Positions 10,285 through 19,623 are shown, counted from the stretch's first letter. The stretch is DNA of 64,000 bases from Xanthocytophaga agilis (GCF_030068605.1 NZ_JASJOU010000025.1:1-64000), one strand, 5' to 3'. The notes: a model not told the origin generated them from the letters alone. Translations and numbers: made by a program.

Positions 10285-11325
10285 CTATCTTTTTCGCTTT
10301 TTGAAGATCAACACACTGTCTTTGCGTTCTATCTTTACATTGAGTATATTGGAAAGTACAAATAGAATACTTTTTTCGTTTTTCATCGGAATAGCCCCAT
10401 CTATCCTTCGACGGCCCAATTGCTCATCTTCCAGTACAACTGTATACCCATAGGTATCTTCCAATTCATGGATAATATCACTGACCGTTGTGTTGCTTAA
10501 GGCCAGTTTCTGTTCTGTCCAAGCGGTAGCGCTCTCAACAGCGGTATCCTTTTTCTCCCACACTCTTCGCTGTATATCATATTTTGCGGATTCACCAGGT
10601 TTGAGTTCAAATGAATCTTCCCGGCTACGACGCCCTTTTACCTGAATACGCCCCGATTGCAAAGCAATCTGAGACAATCCCCTCCTCTCTTTTATATTAA
10701 ACACCGTTCCAAGAACTTCTACTTCTATAGCATCTGTCTGCACCACAAACCGTTCAGACTCCTTGATAGCATTGGTATCCTGATTGAGGTGTTTTACATG
10801 AAATAACGCTTCTCCTTTCAGGTGCACTGTACGGGAGTCATCTGTCCATTTCCAGCGTTTGGGATAACTCACCGACGAATTAGCATTAAGGGTTATAATG
10901 GAACTATCCGGTAATGTTATAGTACGGGTCTGCCCATATCCTGTCCGAACAAACTCATTCCCCCAATACTGTGTATTGAGTACCCATACACATACAAGCA
11001 ACGCAACTATTGAGGCAGCTACCAGTATCCATTTTCTGGGTTGCGGATGTAAGGCAATGACCTGCTCTTCCTGATCATTAATATCTTTCTGTATCTGAGC
11101 CCACAAATTTGTCGCCAATGACTCTTCAGGAGTAATTCGCTGAACGGATAATAAAAACCGTAAGCTAGCTTCAGCTTCCTGCATTACACTAAGATTTGCT
11201 GGTTGCTGTAAGATCCACTCATTCCAGAACTCTTCTGATACCTGTGTACGGTATTTTACCCACTCCAGAAAGAAGTCATCTTCTAAGAAATCTTCTATAG
11301 TAAACAGATGGTACTGAGGTCTCAT
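10285..11325 (-). CDS. fecR-like: FecR-family anti-sigma factor
   Basis: 346 residues. The cytoplasmic N-terminus (about 1-90) should bind the sigma factor. A single membrane helix lies at about 93-112 (KWILVAASIVALLVCVWVL). The periplasmic FecR domain follows (GYGQTRTITLPDSSIITLNANS, through VQTDAIEVEVLGTVFNI and ALQSGRIQVKG, about 118-235). The C-terminal DUF4974 domain (LALSNTTVSDIIHELEDTYG) is the part that contacts the STN domain of the transporter in related systems. It is separated from the sigma gene by about 400 bases, so it may have its own promoter. Together with the sigma factor it should switch on the downstream susC operon when ligand is bound. Confidence 0.93.
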   Translation of the reverse strand: MRPQYHLFTIEDFLEDDFFLEWVKYRTQVSEEFWNEWILQQPANLSVMQEAEASLRFLLSVQRITPEESLATNLWAQIQKDINDQEEQVIALHPQPRKWILVAASIVALLVCVWVLNTQYWGNEFVRTGYGQTRTITLPDSSIITLNANSSVSYPKRWKWTDDSRTVHLKGEALFHVKHLNQDTNAIKESERFVVQTDAIEVEVLGTVFNIKERRGLSQIALQSGRIQVKGRRSREDSFELKPGESAKYDIQRRVWEKKDTAVESATAWTEQKLALSNTTVSDIIHELEDTYGYTVVLEDEQLGRRRIDGAIPMKNEKSILFVLSNILNVKIERKDSVLIFKKRKR

Positions 11326-11724
11326 AAATGATTGAATCTTTCACATAGCTGGTTGAATTATACTTTTCTGCAGTTGAAATCAGATTAGTTCAGTGCTGTC
11401 TCCTACAAGTAATTCACAGTAAGGACGAAATGAAAAACGATTTTACCCCACACAGAGAAAAATATTTTTTATTTTTTTCGCAAGTGCAGAAAGAAAGGCT
11501 ACATATATACGCAGCAGACAATTAATACACACAACGCAATACAGAAAACACAGAATATTATTTCAAACGGAAAAGAGTTATTGAGGCAGTCACGAAACAA
11601 TAGTTGACTTTTCTTTATAGATTATTTTAAAGTTGGTAAATAATCTTTTCTTAAAAAGAAAGAGTAAGGCAGTTAGAACCTATTTTGACTTACTAAGGTC
11701 TAACATGGTTAATAAAATCTATTC
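11326..11724. other. AT-rich gap between sigma and fecR
   Basis: About 400 bases with long A/T runs near 11455-11480 and no ORF. It must hold the fecR promoter if the two genes are not co-transcribed. I could not pick out a convincing box. Confidence 0.4.
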
Positions 11725-12348
11725 TTAGTGTACAACTAGCCATTGACGAACTTCCATGAAAGTACTCACCAATAAAATTAAAAGCGTTTTTTTTGAAACA
11801 TTCAAAATTTCCCGCAATGCTTCCATCCCTCGCCCTACCAACTTATAGGTAGCTTTGACAGAAAGCTGCATTACCTCAGCAATCTCCTCATAGCTAAGTT
11901 CTTCGAAATAACGCAGATAGATAACCTCTTTCTGGCGAGGAGTTAACTGATTCAATGCATCTAATATTCCCTGGGTTTGCTGAGTAAAGTTTTCTTTGTC
12001 AATCCATTCAGATTCTGCAGAAAACACCATTTCAAAATGGTAATCTTCTTCAAGCTCCGTTGCTGGACGTCGACGCTGGGAGTTAAAGGTATCGTAGATA
12101 AGACCTCGTAAGGAAACCAAAAGATAGGATTTTATATTGGAGACATTTCCCAGATTACTTTTGTTACTCCACAGTTTGATAAACAAATCATGAATACAAT
12201 CCTTGACCAGATCTTCATCCTGGCAGAGTCGCATACCATATTCATACAGGCTTTTAAAGTACTGAAAATACAGAGCTGAGAAAGCTTCTGTGCTTCCTTC
12301 TTTAAAAGCAACCCAACCCGGTATTTTCTCTTGTGCTTTTTTACTCAT
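11725..12348 (-). CDS. ECF RNA polymerase sigma-70 factor
   Basis: 207 residues. Region 2 runs from about 20 to 90 (FSALYFQYFKSLYEYGMRLC, DLVKDCIHDLFIKLW, SNIKSYLLVSLRGLIYD). Region 4 runs from about 125 to 185 (LDALNQLTPRQKEVIYLRYF, LSYEEIAEVMQLSVKATYKL), a standard sigma-70 region-4 helix-turn-helix. The C-terminus carries an extra hydrophobic stretch (KKTLLILLVSTFMEV) seen in many Bacteroidota ECF factors. It is the first gene of the sigma / FecR / SusC set and should direct transcription of the transporter genes. Confidence 0.93.
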   Translation of the reverse strand: MSKKAQEKIPGWVAFKEGSTEAFSALYFQYFKSLYEYGMRLCQDEDLVKDCIHDLFIKLWSNKSNLGNVSNIKSYLLVSLRGLIYDTFNSQRRRPATELEEDYHFEMVFSAESEWIDKENFTQQTQGILDALNQLTPRQKEVIYLRYFEELSYEEIAEVMQLSVKATYKLVGRGMEALREILNVSKKTLLILLVSTFMEVRQWLVVH

Positions 12349-12523
12349 CCAAATTAATATCTATCTATCATACTGTAAAGTTAGCATTTGATTTTGAATT
12401 GATCTCAGGTGGAATGGATGAATAAAAGTTAGAGTCTTCAAAAAATGGTATGCAGCCGGCCAGATACATATTGAACTAGGCAAAAAGAGGTATTAGCTTT
12501 GTGGGTATGAATCCAACACAGGT

Positions 12524-12862
12524 ATGAATAGTTCACAAGCCAAACGAGAAAAAATGCTGTCGCTGATAGAAGCCTGGCGAAGTAGTGGTCAGACCCAAAA
12601 AAATTTTGCACCAAGCATAGGATCAAATTGGGAACCTCAAGCTGGTAGCTAGTTTGCAATCCTTTTTTATTTTTCCGCTCAGGTCGAATCGACGAGTATA
12701 CTTGTCTGAATCTGAGAAAGTTCTGGGACGCCATCAGCCGATCGAATCACTCCTTTTGGAAGAGAACCAATCCCAACTCGTTTGGTTGGAAGAAGTGGAT
12801 TTTCCGCTGATAGTGACTAACCAAATCTTCAAAAACGGAGATCAAATCAAGGGGGTGCTTTA
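12524..12862 (+). pseudogene. IS66-type accessory ORF relic
   Basis: The reading frame from ATG 12524 gives a protein with REKMLSLIEAWRSSGQTQKNF, typical of the small IS66-family ORF that precedes the transposase. It hits a stop near 12650. A second frame (12654-12862) keeps transposase-like sequence (SESEKVLGRHQPIESLLLEE). No other IS66 gene is left nearby, so this is a dead fragment. Confidence 0.5.
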
Positions 12863-13020
12863 ACTGGTAAGTAATGATTTGACTGCAGATGGGGTTACAA
12901 CAGGAAAATGTCTATTACAGCATTGTCTGCTTAGTTAAACCTTACCTCAGTATTCATAACTTTTTAATCCATCTAAAGAAATCTTAATTTGAGCTTAAGC
13001 TGCCCTTTATCTGGCTATTA

Positions 13021-13028
13021 TACTTTTG
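13021..13028 (+). promoter_or_regulatory. Probable -7 box of the FPPH operon
   Basis: TACTTTTG matches the TAnnTTTG consensus and lies 37 bases before the ATG of the first FPPH-domain gene. No properly spaced -33 element was recognised. Confidence 0.4.
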
Positions 13029-13065
13029 GATCAACAATCAATGTTTAACCAAAATCTATAAAGCC

Positions 13066-13722
13066 ATGAAAAAGTTTGTTAGTATCATAGCAGGATTTGT
13101 CTTCATTGCAGGTAGAACCTTTGCACAACCTCCTGTCCCCCCACAACCGCCAGTGCAACGGGAGTTGCAGTCTATGATAGCACAGGAAGGCACCCTGACC
13201 GAATGGATAACCAATGAGGATTACCTCTATGAGGGATTTTATCTGCAAACCTCACAGGAGAAAATCCCTGTAAAGTTTCCTCCGCATTTGGGCAGCCAGA
13301 TTACCAGTCAGCTGAAAGTGGGAAACAAAATACGGGTCAATGGCCTATCCGAAATTTCGCCAGCAGGAATAAAAGAATTCCGGATGATGGATGTAAGCGT
13401 CAATGGACATACCATTTACGATACCCCTCCACAGATGGCAGCTCCAGTTGTCGAAAAGTTTACAACCGGAAAAGAAAATATTGTCAGTGTTCAGAAGAAC
13501 AGAGAAGGCGATATGGTGGGACTAGTCCTTTCCCATAAAATGATATTACGCATTCCGCCTCATCTGCTTCGACAATTGGCGGCTAGTGTACAACCAGGCG
13601 GAGTAGTCGAATTTACCGGACTAATCAACAACCGCCAAGTTGGAGAAGCGGTGGCTGATGCCTATATGGTAGTACATTGCCAAACAATTACTCTCAACGG
13701 AACTTCGTATATAACCCGCTAA
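13066..13722 (+). CDS. Secreted protein with two FPPH-type repeats
   Basis: 218 residues. Signal peptide about 1-20 (FVSIIAGFVFIAGRTFA), then a proline-rich linker (QPPVPPQPPVQ). Two similar beta-rich domains follow: about 40-118 with FPPH at 71-74, and about 136-218 with IPPH at 163-166. Each runs as G-x-[VIL] start, a strand ending before the [FI]PPH turn, a helix, a G-x-[IV]-x-[FV]-x-G strand and a final 'T/S-[IL]-x-[NL]-[NG]' strand. I do not recognise the family; an OB-like fold is a guess. A second protein with the same two-domain plan is encoded 1.8 kb downstream (15498-16277), suggesting a shared role at the cell envelope. Confidence 0.75.
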   Translation: MKKFVSIIAGFVFIAGRTFAQPPVPPQPPVQRELQSMIAQEGTLTEWITNEDYLYEGFYLQTSQEKIPVKFPPHLGSQITSQLKVGNKIRVNGLSEISPAGIKEFRMMDVSVNGHTIYDTPPQMAAPVVEKFTTGKENIVSVQKNREGDMVGLVLSHKMILRIPPHLLRQLAASVQPGGVVEFTGLINNRQVGEAVADAYMVVHCQTITLNGTSYITR

Positions 13723-13859
13723 AGCAGAGTACGGGAAATAGGTTCTCTTATGAAATTTGTTTTGTGCCGTCCTGATGGTAGAAGGTATTCAAAGTTCCTT
13801 TGAACCGGCAGAGATCCTTCTACCTATCCCTTTCTTTTTCACCAAACATACCCTTTTCG

Positions 13860-14231
13860 ATGAAAAGTATAATCACGATAGCTTTGCTCATTCTGTCCAA
13901 TGCCTTTATGACACTGGCCTGGTATGGACACCTTAAATTCTTTGACAAAACCCAGACAACTCCATCCAAATTTGCACTCATTGTGCTATCCAGTTGGGGA
14001 CTCGCCTTTTTTGAGTATTGTTTTCAGGTGCCTGCCAACCGGATAGGATACGAACAAAATGGAGGCCCCTTCTCTTTATTGCAGTTAAAAGTAATTCAGG
14101 AAGTGATTTCGCTTACTGTTTTTATGGTTTTTGCCATGACTGTATTTAAAAACACAAAGTTCTCTTATAACCATCTGATAGGGCTTGGCCTGTTGGTTCT
14201 ATCTGTATATTTCATTTTCAGAAAGGGTTAG
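13860..14231 (+). CDS. DUF486/DMT-like small membrane protein
   Basis: 123 residues from ATG 13860. An earlier in-frame ATG at 13800 would add 20 residues that look non-coding. Four hydrophobic helices: IITIALLILSNAFMTLAWYG, KFALIVLSSWGLAFFEYC, a third around LQLKVIQEVISLTVFMVFAM, and IGLGLLVLSVYFIF. The motif FEYCFQVPANRIGY matches the DUF486 family, placed among drug/metabolite transporter-like proteins. Function unknown. It lies four bases before the MFS start and is probably co-transcribed with it. Confidence 0.85.
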   Translation: MKSIITIALLILSNAFMTLAWYGHLKFFDKTQTTPSKFALIVLSSWGLAFFEYCFQVPANRIGYEQNGGPFSLLQLKVIQEVISLTVFMVFAMTVFKNTKFSYNHLIGLGLLVLSVYFIFRKG

Positions 14232-14235
14232 TCAC

Positions 14236-15501
14236 ATGGTAGACGAAAAGCACATAAAGTCCAGTTCACAAAAAGGGCTTGACTATCTGAATTTCTTTCT
14301 GGCTGATGTACGGGCAGGTATAGGTCCATACCTGAGTATTTATCTGCTATCCATACATCACTGGAGCTTAAAAGATATTGGTATTGTCAGTTCCGTGGGT
14401 TCACTTGCAGGTGTACTGGCTCAGACCCCGGCCGGAGCGCTGGTAGACAGACTGGCTAGTAAACACTCCATTATTGTGATTGCCAGCCTGATGATTGGAG
14501 GCTCCGTTGTATGGATGCTCCTTGACCCTATCCCTGCATATGTAGTAATCTCACAACTGATTATAGGAATAGCGGCAGCGTTTCTCGCACCAGCTGTTGC
14601 ATCGCTAACCTTGGGAATTTTTGGATACGCTGCACTGGAAAAGCGCATGGGTAGAAACGAAACATTCAATCATGCAGGCAATGTTGTGGCCGCATGCTTA
14701 TCCGGATTTCTTGGATATTTCTTTCATATCAAGGCAGTATTTGTCTTAATCGTTTTTATGTGTGTGGCCAGTATCTGCTCACTAAAGCTGATTGATAAAA
14801 CACAAGTTGACAGCCAATTGGCACGAGGATACGTGACTAATTCAATGATGAATAGCTCAACGGTGAATAGTTCAGGACTGGCAGATAAAAATAATCTGCC
14901 AGTCCTTCTTCAAAACAAACAGCTAGTAATTTTTACTCTGTGCTGTCTGATTTACCATTTTTCCAATGCGGCTATGTTACCTCTGGCAGGTCAATATATT
15001 GTGATTGCAAATAAAGTAGATGCTTCTGTTTATATGTCTGCCTGTATTGTTATTGCCCAGCTGGTAATGGTCCCTGTTGCTTTCTGGTGTGGCAAAGAGG
15101 CTAAAAAGGGTAGAAAACCGTTACTCTTTCTCTGCTTTTTGATTTTACCTTTCAGAGGCTTTTTATATCTACTAAGCAGCAATCCCTTCTATATAGTTTC
15201 TATTCAGGTACTGGACGGAGTATCTGCCGGGATCTTTGGGGTAGTATCTATACTCATCTTGTCCGATCTGACAAAAGGGACAGGTCATTTTAATCTGGTT
15301 AACGGACTCGTCGCTACAGCTATCGGACTTGGCGCATCGATGAGTAACCTGACAGGTAACTGGCTGGCAGAATCATACTCGTTTCCTGTAGCCTTTCTAT
15401 GTCTGGCAAGTATTGCCTTACTCCCTGTTCTTTTATCGATTTTCTTTTTCAAAGAAAGTTATTCTGAAGATAACCTTTTCTCTATTCAGTCAATAGTATG
15501 A
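14236..15501 (+). CDS. Major facilitator superfamily transporter
   Basis: About 421 residues from ATG 14236, just after the DUF486 stop; the longer in-frame start would overlap that gene by 47 bases. Twelve predicted helices in two halves with a cytoplasmic loop near residues 180-220. Motif A-like sequence GALVDRLASKHS follows helix 2. Helix-rich segments such as LIIGIAAAFLAPAVASLTLG and GVVSILILSDLTKGTG are typical of MFS exporters. The substrate is unknown. Its stop overlaps the next start by four bases (ATGA), indicating translational coupling to the FPPH membrane protein. Confidence 0.9.
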   Translation: MVDEKHIKSSSQKGLDYLNFFLADVRAGIGPYLSIYLLSIHHWSLKDIGIVSSVGSLAGVLAQTPAGALVDRLASKHSIIVIASLMIGGSVVWMLLDPIPAYVVISQLIIGIAAAFLAPAVASLTLGIFGYAALEKRMGRNETFNHAGNVVAACLSGFLGYFFHIKAVFVLIVFMCVASICSLKLIDKTQVDSQLARGYVTNSMMNSSTVNSSGLADKNNLPVLLQNKQLVIFTLCCLIYHFSNAAMLPLAGQYIVIANKVDASVYMSACIVIAQLVMVPVAFWCGKEAKKGRKPLLFLCFLILPFRGFLYLLSSNPFYIVSIQVLDGVSAGIFGVVSILILSDLTKGTGHFNLVNGLVATAIGLGASMSNLTGNWLAESYSFPVAFLCLASIALLPVLLSIFFFKESYSEDNLFSIQSIV

Positions 15502-16277
15502 ACATACTGACGTCTTCTACGATAAAAGTGATTATTTTTAGCGTAGTAATTTTAGGCCTGATCACACTAGATCCTATGCTGATTGACATTCCACCACATA
15601 GTAGAAATATAATCTGGTTGATTTTTCTTGTATCTGGTCTGCTGTTGCTTCTGCATTACAGCAAATTGGGTGTAAAGTCTGAACCAAACCCATTACCCGG
15701 ACAGGAAAAACACCATAGAGTAGAAAATACGCTGAAGGGAAACGTGGTAGAATATGGCAGTAATCGTATAGGAGACATTGATAAGATCCTTATCAGGGTC
15801 AACCAGGTAGATCACTGGCTGCATTTCCCTCCTCATACAGCCAGGCAAGTTCTGAACATAGCACCTGAACAAACATATGTTGTAGCTCAGGTAAGAAAAG
15901 GAAAGGCTAAACTTTTTGGAAACATTTTTATCCATGAACTGGTTTTTATTCATTCTGTGTCACTGGAAAAAAGTGTGCAGGTTGACCGGATAGTTCCACC
16001 ACCACCAGTCAAAGGAGAATCCATTACGCTGTCTGGCACAATCAAACAATTTAAGCTGGACGAGAAAGGACAAGTTTCGGGCTTTATTATCGATAAGTAT
16101 ATAGTGGATTTACCACCCGGAATGGGAGAAACGATGGCCTCGTTACTAAAAAATGCAAAAGAGTTGAGTGTCAATGGATACGTGAGAAGCCCCGAAGATG
16201 GATTTGTCAATACCAGCAGGCTTTTACTGATCAAACCCTACTCACTGATCATTGACAACACAGACTATCTGTTGTAA
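15498..16277 (+). CDS. Membrane protein with two FPPH-type repeats
   Basis: 259 residues. Two N-terminal helices (about 8-25 and 38-53), a linker, then two beta-rich domains, about 78-153 with FPPH at 110-113 and about 174-259 with LPPG at 205-208. Both domains follow the same plan as the two in the secreted protein at 13066-13722 and end with similar strands. The C-terminal half begins with GESITLSGTIKQF, which parallels EGTLTEW in the other protein. Translation is coupled to the MFS gene by a four-base overlap. I do not recognise the family. Context suggests an accessory to transport or a sensor linked to the following two-component system. Confidence 0.75.
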   Translation: MNILTSSTIKVIIFSVVILGLITLDPMLIDIPPHSRNIIWLIFLVSGLLLLLHYSKLGVKSEPNPLPGQEKHHRVENTLKGNVVEYGSNRIGDIDKILIRVNQVDHWLHFPPHTARQVLNIAPEQTYVVAQVRKGKAKLFGNIFIHELVFIHSVSLEKSVQVDRIVPPPPVKGESITLSGTIKQFKLDEKGQVSGFIIDKYIVDLPPGMGETMASLLKNAKELSVNGYVRSPEDGFVNTSRLLLIKPYSLIIDNTDYLL

Positions 16278-16308
16278 AGAATCTGCTAGCACGCAGAAGA
16301 TATCTTAT

Positions 16309-16986
16309 ATGAAAATACTACTCATTGAAGACGAACAAAATCTGGCCGATTTTATGGCAAAAGGATTACTTCAGGCCGGCCATATTGTGGAAGTTTCTCA
16401 TAATGGAGCAAAAGGATTGGAAATTGCAGGCTCTGATACATTTGATCTCATCCTGCTTGATCTGATGCTCCCTGGAACCAATGGATACGATATACTCACC
16501 AACCTTCGTTCCTTTAACATCTTTATCCCTGTTTTGATAATCAGTGCATTAAGTGATAGCTCACATGTGGTAAAAGGATTAGACATGGGAGCAGTGGACT
16601 ATATAAAAAAACCGTTTGACTGGGAAGAATTGCTTGCCCGCATCCGAGTGATTCAAAAGAAACTGATCAATATACAGACACCTAAAATCATTATTGAGGA
16701 TATGACCATTGATCTGGGCAGTCGGAAAGTGACACGGGCCGAGAAGGAGATCCGACTCACAGCCAAGGAATTTGTATTACTGGAATACCTGGCAAGAAAT
16801 GCCAACCGGATTGTGAGTAAAAATCAGATTATGGAAAATGTATGGGAAATGGATTTTGACCCAGGAAGCAATATCGTAGAGGTACATATTCATGGGTTGC
16901 GCAAAAAGATAGATAAGGGGTCAGACAATCCCCTGATAGAAACAGTACTGGGATTAGGATATAGCTTAAAAGGAGAAAAATCATAA
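16309..16986 (+). CDS. OmpR-family response regulator
   Basis: 225 residues from ATG 16309; the upstream in-frame ATG at 16252 would overlap the previous gene. The receiver shows acidic pair E7/D8, phospho-acceptor D51 (LILLDLMLPG) and the conserved Lys in YIKKPFDWEEL. The C-terminal winged helix contains RLTAKEFVLLEYLARNANRI, VWEMDFDPGSNIVEVHI and TVLGLGYSL, diagnostic of OmpR/PhoB regulators and close to CusR/RprY types. It pairs with the histidine kinase 51 bases downstream. The 31-base gap to the FPPH membrane gene suggests it belongs to the same operon. Confidence 0.95.
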   Translation: MKILLIEDEQNLADFMAKGLLQAGHIVEVSHNGAKGLEIAGSDTFDLILLDLMLPGTNGYDILTNLRSFNIFIPVLIISALSDSSHVVKGLDMGAVDYIKKPFDWEELLARIRVIQKKLINIQTPKIIIEDMTIDLGSRKVTRAEKEIRLTAKEFVLLEYLARNANRIVSKNQIMENVWEMDFDPGSNIVEVHIHGLRKKIDKGSDNPLIETVLGLGYSLKGEKS

Positions 16987-16989
16987 AAT

Positions 16990-17028
16990 CATCTCACATA
17001 AGTCATCTCACATAAGTCATCTCACATA
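16990..17028. repeat. 14-bp tandem repeat between regulator and kinase
   Basis: The unit CATCTCACATAAGT occurs twice exactly and a third time as its first 11 bases, filling the space between the regulator stop and the kinase start. A change in copy number would alter spacing and possibly translation of the kinase. Confidence 0.9.
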
Positions 17029-17037
17029 ATTGTGATA

Positions 17038-18405
17038 ATGAAACTCAACTGGCCGACCCTGAACCTTCGGAAAAAAGCGGCTGTTTTTTTTGCCGCTGCT
17101 TTTTTAGTTCTCTGGTCATGTGCCAGCTTTTTGTTTTTTCAGCGACTAAAGAAAACATTGTATGCCACCCTGGATGGCCAGTTGAAAGCCAGGGCTACTA
17201 TCGTGACTGAAAAAACAAGTCTGCACCCGAAAATAGTACCGTTGCCCCAAAACAATGAATCTTTTCTTATTCTCTATCAGCATACGGACTTTTACCACCC
17301 TAATCTAACGGATACAGTCTTTAAACCGGTTTCCTTACCTTTTACTGTTAGGTCAGACTCTGCCTTTAGTGAAAATCACTGGCGGGTTATCCGCCAGAAA
17401 ACACATCTGGAAAACAGAGGGTACCTGATTGTAGTCTATGGGGTGCCAGCCAATGCAGTTGAAGAAGAAATTCGTTCACTCACATGTATAAACTGGTTAT
17501 TGCTTGTATGCGGCTTTCTACTCTCATTGGTAGTGGCCAATTGGCTGACCGGACGTTTACTAAGTCCGTTGCAGAAAGTGATTGCATTAACCCAAGCCAT
17601 CAATTTTAAAACAATAACCCTGCTGGATGACCCCTCTACAAAGGATGAAATCAATGACCTGGTCGTTTCGTTTAACCGTATGCTGTTGCGCATAAAAGAA
17701 CAATCCGATAAGCAAACCGCTTTTTTCGCTTCGGCCTCCCATGAGTTACGCACTCCTCTGAGTGTGATGCAAACCAGATTGCAGGTCTGGTTACAAAGTG
17801 AAGCAATCTCACCAGAAATAAAATCGCTCTTTGAACAGCAGCTTACAGAAGTAAAACGCATGACAAAGATGACAAATGATTTTCTGCTGTTAAGTCAATT
17901 AAAAAGCGGACAGATACTCACTACCGGGACTGTAACTAATCTATCAGATCTGGTAGCTGTCTCACTCACCTATTTTAAATCAAAAGCTGATCAGAAAAAC
18001 ACAACCTTTAAAATTGAATACTCTTCATTGGAAGCAGACTGGGATGTGGTAATGGATGCCGAGAAAACAACAATCATTGTCAACAATCTGCTTGAGAACG
18101 CTATTAAGTATTCTCCGGATAAAGAAAAAATAACGATCCGGTTTGAGCAGAGTGAAACAAGAGTAATGGTATGTATAGAAAATTATATACATGCCGATAT
18201 TAATCCAGTGATGGCTGATCTGAAAAATGAATTCTATCATTCCAAACCTTTGGATGGAGAAGGGTTTGGTCTGGGGCTCTGGATTGCCAATCAGCTTGCC
18301 ACAATCCAGCAAATGTCTCTGGAATTATATATACAAAATGGATGCTTTCAGGCCTGGCTTTCTATCCCTGTTACAAAATCAGAAAACTTGATACGGGCTA
18401 TCTAA
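17038..18405 (+). CDS. Two-component sensor histidine kinase
   Basis: About 455 residues. I prefer the ATG at 17038 over a GTG six bases earlier. Two membrane helices (about 14-32 and 150-168) enclose a periplasmic sensor of about 115 residues with no recognised fold. HAMP follows (LLSPLQKVIALTQAINFKTI), then HisKA with ASASHELRTPLS (phospho-His about 235) and HATPase_c with NNLLENAIKYSPD and the G-box GEGFGLGLWIANQL. The partner is the OmpR regulator encoded immediately upstream. The operon context suggests it controls, or is controlled through, the FPPH/transport genes, which is inference. Confidence 0.93.
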   Translation: MKLNWPTLNLRKKAAVFFAAAFLVLWSCASFLFFQRLKKTLYATLDGQLKARATIVTEKTSLHPKIVPLPQNNESFLILYQHTDFYHPNLTDTVFKPVSLPFTVRSDSAFSENHWRVIRQKTHLENRGYLIVVYGVPANAVEEEIRSLTCINWLLLVCGFLLSLVVANWLTGRLLSPLQKVIALTQAINFKTITLLDDPSTKDEINDLVVSFNRMLLRIKEQSDKQTAFFASASHELRTPLSVMQTRLQVWLQSEAISPEIKSLFEQQLTEVKRMTKMTNDFLLLSQLKSGQILTTGTVTNLSDLVAVSLTYFKSKADQKNTTFKIEYSSLEADWDVVMDAEKTTIIVNNLLENAIKYSPDKEKITIRFEQSETRVMVCIENYIHADINPVMADLKNEFYHSKPLDGEGFGLGLWIANQLATIQQMSLELYIQNGCFQAWLSIPVTKSENLIRAI

Positions 18406-18541
18406 CCTGACAATAGCTATCTAATTAGATGTTGCTTTACAGAGAAACTGTGCACTTAGCTATAAACTGCCTAGCTGCTTTCATAAAAATATAAACGGCT
18501 TCAGCGTTGTCTATATCAGTTTCGTTTTAATCGATGTATCT

Positions 18542-19393
18542 ATGTAGGGTTGCTGGTCAGTGTATGGAAAATCCAAGCAGGTAGCGCTCACATTGGATCG
18601 AACCGAATATAAACAGAGAGGCCAATGGGTTCAGATCCTCATGATTGGGGTTGCTTATAAAGGGATGAGTATTGCTTTACTGTGGCATACGGCCAACCGA
18701 AAAGGCAATTGTAGCCAGTTGGCCAGCAGGGATCTTTTAAGTAATTTTCAAAAATGGATTCAATTGGATAAAGGACAAAATATCTATCTGACTGCTGATT
18801 GGGAATTTATTGGTATGCATATTTGACAGACCTTTGTCAAGACAGCCTTTCATGTGGTGATTCGAGTGTGAGCCAATGCCTTACTTAGTAACATAAAACC
18901 GGAGAAGGCATTCTCTAAAGTCACAGTTAAATTCTATCGAGCGGAGCAAATATTCACCAAAAATCGATGGGTCTTACTACGAAAACCCCCTTGGATTTAT
19001 GGACAAAGTATTTATACAGCAGGTATCAAACTACCCAATGGCGAACATGTAAATTTAATGAGTAGCGAGTATTTACCTACTATTGCTCAGATTTATAGAC
19101 AACGTTGGCAAATTGAAACTTTATTTGGTGCTTTTAAATCCAGAGGCTTGAATCTTGCTGGGGTCAATAACTATAAACGAATTAATACATTCCTTTTTGT
19201 GGAGAGTATAAGATTAACTTGGGCGATTCGTAGTATGGTTACTTAGTAAAGAAAAGCTATTCCCATCAAAAAGTTTAACTCTGCCAGCCAACCCATAGTT
19301 TCTATATTCAGACAAGGATTAAACTATTTACGAAATTTAGCCCTGAATATCAACCACTTTGAATGCCTTGAGCATCTTTTGTCCTGTACTTAG
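18542..19393 (+). pseudogene. IS4-family transposase relic with four in-frame stops
   Basis: A single reading frame carries the C-terminal part of an IS4-like DDE transposase: LTLDRTEYKQRGQWVQILM, LTADWEFIG, NGEHVNLMSSEYLPTIAQIY, then YRQRWQIETLFGAFKSRGLN (the Y-R-E-K-like region) and a tail ending EHLLSCT. The frame is broken only by TGA at 18824, TGA near 18869, TAG at 19244 and TAA at 19247. The reading continues in register throughout, so decay was by point mutation without frameshift. The N-terminal third is missing. No terminal repeats were identified. Confidence 0.75.
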
Positions 19394-19620
19394 ACCAATC
19401 AATATTAAAGATATATATACAATAGCACTAAGAACTTGCAAACAACTGGCTGGATAATCCTATCTACCAAAGCCATTCAGTCCGTATCTTTAGTTTCCAA
19501 GCATAGTGTGGGCATTTTTCGCCTGCAGTATCACCACAAGTTTACTCTATATCTATATAGAGTCTTATGTACAGAGGAAGAAGACACAAATAAAAAAGAT
19601 AGAATTAAAGCTAGGAATGC
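19394..19620. other. Intergenic, no gene seen
   Basis: Sequence between the IS4 relic and the first copy of the dispersed RNA unit. A 75-codon ORF (19436-19663) overlaps that unit and has no recognisable domain. Confidence 0.3.
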
Positions 19621-19623
19621 AGC

